From contig NZ_JAHLPM010000007.1 of assembly GCF_018917865.1 (NCBI RefSeq), positions 124,001-188,000 on the forward strand: 64,000 bases of DNA, read 5' to 3'. Positions 59,734 to 64,000 of the stretch are shown piece by piece. The DNA is from Tissierella simiarum. GTDB lineage: Bacteria > Bacillota > Clostridia > Tissierellales > Tissierellaceae. Made by a program: the position numbers and the translations under genes. Position 1 is the stretch's first letter; the number at the start of each line of letters is the position of its first letter. The notes beneath the pieces are model-generated. The model saw nothing but the letters and a program-made list of their open reading frames with translations. It ran no database searches and was not told the DNA's origin.

Positions 59734-60764
59734 TATATATTAAAACATAGATTAATAATGAGCATTTCTATTGCTACTTTTTCATCAAAAGAGCTAGTTT
59801 TTATTTTTTTATCTACATCTAAACAGTAATTTAAGGCCCTTTCTAGTTGGTTTAATGTAAAATTACTGCTTTGATTTGATATTTTTTCATATTCATAAGA
59901 TTTTAATTGTAACTTTTCTAATATTTCTCCTTCCATATAACCTTTTTCTCTATATAATTTATAACTTAACATCAATCTTAACTGTCTCGTTATCATAAAT
60001 AATATTCTTTGAACAGGTTCATTAGATATATACATTTCATTAAATATTTTTAAGGCATTTTCTCCATCTTTCCTATTTATACTGGTTAAAAGATTAAAAA
60101 TATTTATATCTATAGGTTTTGATAATATTAGATCTATATGATCTTTCAAAACTTCTTCTTCAGATACATAGTTTATTACTTTTAATATTTCATTTTCTAA
60201 ATCATATAAAGTCTTACTTTGATTAAATCCAAAATAAGCTGTTTGTTGTATGAAATAATTAATATTAGAATAAGATATTTTTTTTCCATAAGTTCTAAAC
60301 CTATCCTCTATCCAAGACGTTAAATCTTTCCCTTTTAATTTAGAGAATTCAACAATTCCACCTAATCTATTAATAGTTTTATACATTTTGCTACCTTTTT
60401 TTATATTACTTGAAGGTTCAATTAGGATTAAAGAAATATAGTTATCTAGTCCTTCTATATAAGAGCTTAAAATTTCCTTTTCATAGGCCTCATCTTTAGC
60501 CAATAGCTGAGATAAATCTTTCACTAAAACTATCTTTTTTTGAGACATAAAAGGTAAAGTTTCACAGGCATTTAATATAGTATCAAAACTAGCATCTTTT
60601 CCTTCTATAATTATATAATTTAAAGCTTCAAAAGCTTCATCTATATATTTTTCTTTTATTCTTATTAGGATATCTTTTATTAAATATTCTTCCTCTCCAT
60701 AAAACAAATAAGCAGACTTTAATCCATCATCTTCCATAATTTTTATAAACTCTTTATAATTCAA
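59733..60764 (-). CDS. holA: DNA polymerase III delta subunit
   Basis: A 343-residue clamp-loader subunit with the HolA fold: FYGEEEYLIKDILIRIKEK and FMSQKKIVLVKDL in the N-terminal part, and a helical C-terminal collar domain. It opens the beta clamp. It overlaps comEC by 11 bp. Confidence 0.93.
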   Translation of the reverse strand: MNYKEFIKIMEDDGLKSAYLFYGEEEYLIKDILIRIKEKYIDEAFEALNYIIIEGKDASFDTILNACETLPFMSQKKIVLVKDLSQLLAKDEAYEKEILSSYIEGLDNYISLILIEPSSNIKKGSKMYKTINRLGGIVEFSKLKGKDLTSWIEDRFRTYGKKISYSNINYFIQQTAYFGFNQSKTLYDLENEILKVINYVSEEEVLKDHIDLILSKPIDINIFNLLTSINRKDGENALKIFNEMYISNEPVQRILFMITRQLRLMLSYKLYREKGYMEGEILEKLQLKSYEYEKISNQSSNFTLNQLERALNYCLDVDKKIKTSSFDEKVAIEMLIINLCFNI

Positions 60765-63198
60765 GTAATACCAGCTCCTTTTCTTTATGCCAATAATATT
60801 TTATGAATAAATACGTTACTAAATAATAGACCAAATAAAATATTAAGTTCAATCCATATTCCTCTAATATGTATGTTAAATCAACGTTTTCTTTTATAAA
60901 AGTTTTAATATAAAACTTATCTTTATCTAAATATAGTTTAATCAGTCCCGATTCATCCGTTCTATAAATTAAGGTACCAATGCTCTCATATCTATTAATT
61001 ACTTCTTCACTAGGGTGACCATAAAAGTTGTTCCTTCCTACAGATATGAAACCTATTCGTGGTTTTATCTTATTTAAAAGTTCTATTGTAGAAGAAGTTA
61101 TGCTGCCATGATGAGGAACTTTTATAAAATCTACCGTACAGTCTATTTTATTTAAAATACTATTCTCTCCATCTTTTTCAATGTCCCCAGTAAATAACAT
61201 CTTTCTATTATTATAAACCAGCATAGAAACTAAAGATAAATCATTAGCTTTATCCGTAGTCTTTAATAAGTCTTTACTAGGACTAATAATTTCTAATTTG
61301 GTATTTTTATCTAACCAAATTATATCCCCTTCCTTCAATAAAATAAGAGGTACATCTCTTTGCTTTATTGATTTATATACTGGACTTTTATAGTCTTCAT
61401 ATCCTGTTAATACACAACTAATATTCATATTATCAATTAAATATGGAAGGCTCTTGCAATGATCTTCATCAAAATGGGTTATAAAAACCCCTTGTAATTC
61501 ATTTATGCCTATTTTCTGCAAATAAGGTAGTACTATATTTTTACCCACATCAAAAGACCCAATTACATTTCCTCCAGTATCCATTAAAAAATTTCCTCTA
61601 CTAGTTTTTATAAAGATACAATCCCCTTGACCTACATCTATAAAATGAACTTCTATACTATTGTCCAATACCATAACTAGAGTATTTATTAGAAGGACTG
61701 CAACTAAATAATATAAGATAACCTTGTTGAATTTTTTATTAAATCTATTTATATTAATAACTTTTAGGATTATAAGTACAAGAATATAGTATATCATAAT
61801 TTCAACTATTGATGGAGAATATATTTTTAATATACCAAAAGGTATCTTATCTAATAAATTAATTATGGTAAATTGAATAGATAAAAATAAATTTAAGAAT
61901 CTTCCAATACTTTTAGTTAAAGGGGTAAGTATATGATTTAATACTAACATTAATATTCCTAGAATTAAAGATAAAGACAATAATGGAGCTATTATTAAAT
62001 TTGCTAATATTCCTATAAAGGATACTTTATTGAAATAATAACTTTGTATGGGAAATAATCCTATTTGAACGCCTAAGATAGTACTTATGGAATAGATTAA
62101 CTTATTATTATAAGGATAAAATACTTTATTTAATTTTGGCGTTATATATAATATAGAGAAGGTTGCTAAAAAGGATAGTTGGAAGCCCACATTAAAAATC
62201 CAAAATGGATTAATAACTAATAAAATAAACATGGCTATTAGCAAAGCATTTATAGGATCATATGGCTCTGCTGCTAATTGAGAATAGAATAATAAAGTAA
62301 ACATTATATTTGCTCTTAGTACTGAAGGTGGAAATCCTATCAGAAAACTGTACAACCAGATAGTCATAAATATAATTATGAAATTAAATTTTCTACTAAT
62401 TCCTATTCGAGATAATAGCAACATAAGAAAAGAAGCAATAATTCCTACATGTAACCCAGATACAGCTAATGCATGGGCTAAACCTAGATTTCTAAACATT
62501 GCTATATTATCTTCATCTAGATAGGAATATTCTCCAAGTACAATTCCCTTCATTAGAGAACTATTGTCTTTAGATAAATTATTATCAAAAACATCCTCAA
62601 CCTTATTTCTAAATGCTATCTTTATTTTATCTCTTATTTTTAAATCAAATTTTTCTATTTTAGCTATTGAATAATCTTTTATCGTTGCCGTAGTATAAAT
62701 ATTATCCGATAATAAGCTTTTCTTATAATTAAAAAGCTTTGGATTAGTATTTGTCATAGGTTCTTTTAGGGTTCCTGTAAAAAAAATCCTGTAACCTATA
62801 TCCAAATTCTTATCTCCTATTATCTTCAATACTATTTTTTCATTAATTCTAATTCTATGAGGTTTTTCTTCTAACTCTTCAACCAATACGATATATTTTC
62901 CTTCTTCTTCATTCTTATATTTTATATCTTTAACTACCCCAATTAAAGTTAGCTCTTCTCCAACCTTATTAATTAGTTGACTTTTGCTCATATTCAAACT
63001 GACTAGAATCATGCCTAATAATAAAAATATAATCGGGATTGTTAATCTCCTACGGTTCTTTTTATTGATATTAAATATGTAATAAACTAAAGCTGCAAGA
63101 ATTAGAGTAGATAGTACTAATATATTAATTTTTAAGTAATAGGCAATGAGTATACCAATTACTATAGGAATTGTCATAAAAATAAAAGGTTTCTCCAT
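60754..63198 (-). CDS. comEC: ComEC/Rec2 DNA-uptake channel
   Basis: An 814-residue protein with N-terminal helices, an OB-like domain (about 70-170), the Competence membrane domain (about 215-490; GLAHALAVSGLHVGIIASF) and a C-terminal metallo-beta-lactamase domain with FIDVGQGDCIF and THFDEDHC. It conducts single-stranded DNA into the cytoplasm. The full-length frame suggests potential for DNA uptake. Confidence 0.94.
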   Translation of the reverse strand: MEKPFIFMTIPIVIGILIAYYLKINILVLSTLILAALVYYIFNINKKNRRRLTIPIIFLLLGMILVSLNMSKSQLINKVGEELTLIGVVKDIKYKNEEEGKYIVLVEELEEKPHRIRINEKIVLKIIGDKNLDIGYRIFFTGTLKEPMTNTNPKLFNYKKSLLSDNIYTTATIKDYSIAKIEKFDLKIRDKIKIAFRNKVEDVFDNNLSKDNSSLMKGIVLGEYSYLDEDNIAMFRNLGLAHALAVSGLHVGIIASFLMLLLSRIGISRKFNFIIIFMTIWLYSFLIGFPPSVLRANIMFTLLFYSQLAAEPYDPINALLIAMFILLVINPFWIFNVGFQLSFLATFSILYITPKLNKVFYPYNNKLIYSISTILGVQIGLFPIQSYYFNKVSFIGILANLIIAPLLSLSLILGILMLVLNHILTPLTKSIGRFLNLFLSIQFTIINLLDKIPFGILKIYSPSIVEIMIYYILVLIILKVININRFNKKFNKVILYYLVAVLLINTLVMVLDNSIEVHFIDVGQGDCIFIKTSRGNFLMDTGGNVIGSFDVGKNIVLPYLQKIGINELQGVFITHFDEDHCKSLPYLIDNMNISCVLTGYEDYKSPVYKSIKQRDVPLILLKEGDIIWLDKNTKLEIISPSKDLLKTTDKANDLSLVSMLVYNNRKMLFTGDIEKDGENSILNKIDCTVDFIKVPHHGSITSSTIELLNKIKPRIGFISVGRNNFYGHPSEEVINRYESIGTLIYRTDESGLIKLYLDKDKFYIKTFIKENVDLTYILEEYGLNLIFYLVYYLVTYLFIKYYWHKEKELVLLEL

Positions 63199-63212
63199 GA
63201 AACTCCTCCATC

Positions 63213-63293
63213 TTATTTTTTCCTATTCATTCTATTCAGGCTCCAAATCATTAAAAGCAACCCTATAAATATAAATAAACTTCCGTTATGCAT
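63213..63293 (-). CDS. 26-residue single-helix membrane peptide upstream of comEC
   Basis: MHNGSLFIFIGLLLMIWSLN and six basic or polar residues. TTAGGAG precedes the ATG at good spacing. It ends 15 bp before comEC. It may be a small membrane regulator or a leader peptide. The remaining 63294-63416 is A+T-rich intergenic sequence. Confidence 0.55.
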   Translation of the reverse strand: MHNGSLFIFIGLLLMIWSLNRMNRKK

Positions 63294-63416
63294 ATTATTA
63301 TTCTCCTAACTAAGTGTTAATGTGATTATACCATATTAGACTAATTTTTAAGTATTGTTTTTTATATATTAATGATAAAATAATAGTTAATATAGTGAAG
63401 GGATTGGTGGTTATTA

Positions 63417-64000
63417 ATGACAGAAAAACTTTATTTACAAAATCCATATCTAAGAGAAATAGATGGGAGAATTATTGAAAAAAAATATATGAACAATAGA
63501 TATTATTTAAAATTAAATAGAACAATATTTTATCCCAATTTAGTTGGTGGACAACCAGGGGATATAGGAACTATTAATGGTGTGGAAGTATTAGAAGCTT
63601 ACGAAGAGGGAAATGATATAATTCATGTTGTAAAAGACAACATTCATAGTGATAAGGTGCAACTATCTATTGATTGGGAAAATAGGCTAGATTATATGCA
63701 GCAACATTCAGGTCAACATCTCTTATCAGCAGCCTTTTACAAACTATATAATGGAGAAACTGTAGGGTTTTATATTGGCAAAGAATATGTTTACATAGAT
63801 GTGACAATTCCAGAACTTACAGAAGAAGAAGTAGATAAAATTGAAACTTTTGCCAATAGAATAATCTTCTCTAATTTTCAAATTAAATCCTATATTATTG
63901 AAAAAAAGGATGTAGAAAAAATCCCTGTTCGAAAACAACCTACAGTTAATTCTAACATTCGTATTGTTGAGATAGATGGAATTGATTTTTCTCCTTGTGG
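63417..64000 (+). CDS. AlaX-type alanyl-tRNA editing protein, 5' part
   Basis: The first 194 codons of a gene that runs off the right edge. MTEKLYLQNPYLREIDGRII starts the second-additional-domain-like AlaX fold; LVGGQPGD replaces the usual GGGQxxD; the zinc motif QQHSGQHLLSA is intact; SPCG at the edge should continue to the second zinc ligand site. It removes serine or glycine from mischarged tRNA-Ala. It is divergent from comEC. Confidence 0.88.
   Translation, partial: MTEKLYLQNPYLREIDGRIIEKKYMNNRYYLKLNRTIFYPNLVGGQPGDIGTINGVEVLEAYEEGNDIIHVVKDNIHSDKVQLSIDWENRLDYMQQHSGQHLLSAAFYKLYNGETVGFYIGKEYVYIDVTIPELTEEEVDKIETFANRIIFSNFQIKSYIIEKKDVEKIPVRKQPTVNSNIRIVEIDGIDFSPC

Noticed and set aside
1-64000. 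CRISPR array, tRNA or rRNA genes
   Set aside because: I saw no regularly spaced repeats and no tRNA or rRNA-like sequence on reading through, so none is reported.

Overview
The window is low-GC Firmicute DNA, most likely from an endospore-forming, anaerobic Clostridia/Tissierellales-type bacterium. The flanks hold a Gram-positive spore-former gene set (gpr, spoIIP, hrcA-grpE-dnaK-dnaJ with a CIRCE element, lepA, hemW, comEC, holA, rpsT, rpsU, nfeD-floA). AGGAGG ribosome binding sites are strong, and TTG and GTG starts are common. The genus is an inference; no rRNA is present.

Left host block (1-5803, all minus strand): the start of a probable surface-layer protein, nfeD-floA with a small membrane protein, then mtaB-HIT-rpsU-yqeY. 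Right host block (46281-64000): rsmE, prmA, dnaJ, dnaK, grpE, hrcA, hemW, lepA, a small membrane protein, a type I signal peptidase, spoIIP, gpr, rpsT, holA, comEC, a 26-residue membrane peptide, and the start of an alanyl-tRNA editing protein. rsmE and mtaB would be about 72 bp apart without the insertion, so one host operon has been split.

Between them lies a complete-looking temperate contractile-tailed prophage of about 40.5 kb (5804-46280). It is visibly richer in G+C than the host and is flanked by a shared 10-bp core. From right to left it holds a large serine integrase with an extra C-terminal winged helix, a lipoprotein, a cI-type repressor with back-to-back promoters and mirrored operators, and an early operon of small genes. 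That operon includes a Spo0E-like phosphatase, an HUH replication initiator, a DUF2786 protein, RecU, zinc ribbons, an ASCH protein and ParA/ParB. Next come a sigma-like late regulator, terminase, a lambda-like head module, a Mu/P2-like sheathed tail and baseplate, tail-tip proteins, a diversity-generating retroelement (DGR), a lysis cassette, and a left-end control island run by a ribbon-helix-helix repressor.

The most interesting system is the DGR (8702-11620). It has a formylglycine-enzyme-fold variable protein, an Avd helper, a template repeat and a reverse transcriptase. The 115-nt template and variable repeats differ at 10 positions, and every one is an adenine of the template's sense strand. 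A 10-bp hairpin with a GATA loop follows the variable repeat. The phage can therefore diversify its probable receptor-binding protein. Other unusual points are a duplicated tail-assembly chaperone gene (one copy with a T TTT TTA frameshift and fused extension, one copy without it), a 67-nt portal-gene segment spliced in frame into one copy, two candidate small RNAs, a three-site repressor regulon at the left end, and HUH Rep plus ParAB genes that hint at a plasmid-like phase.
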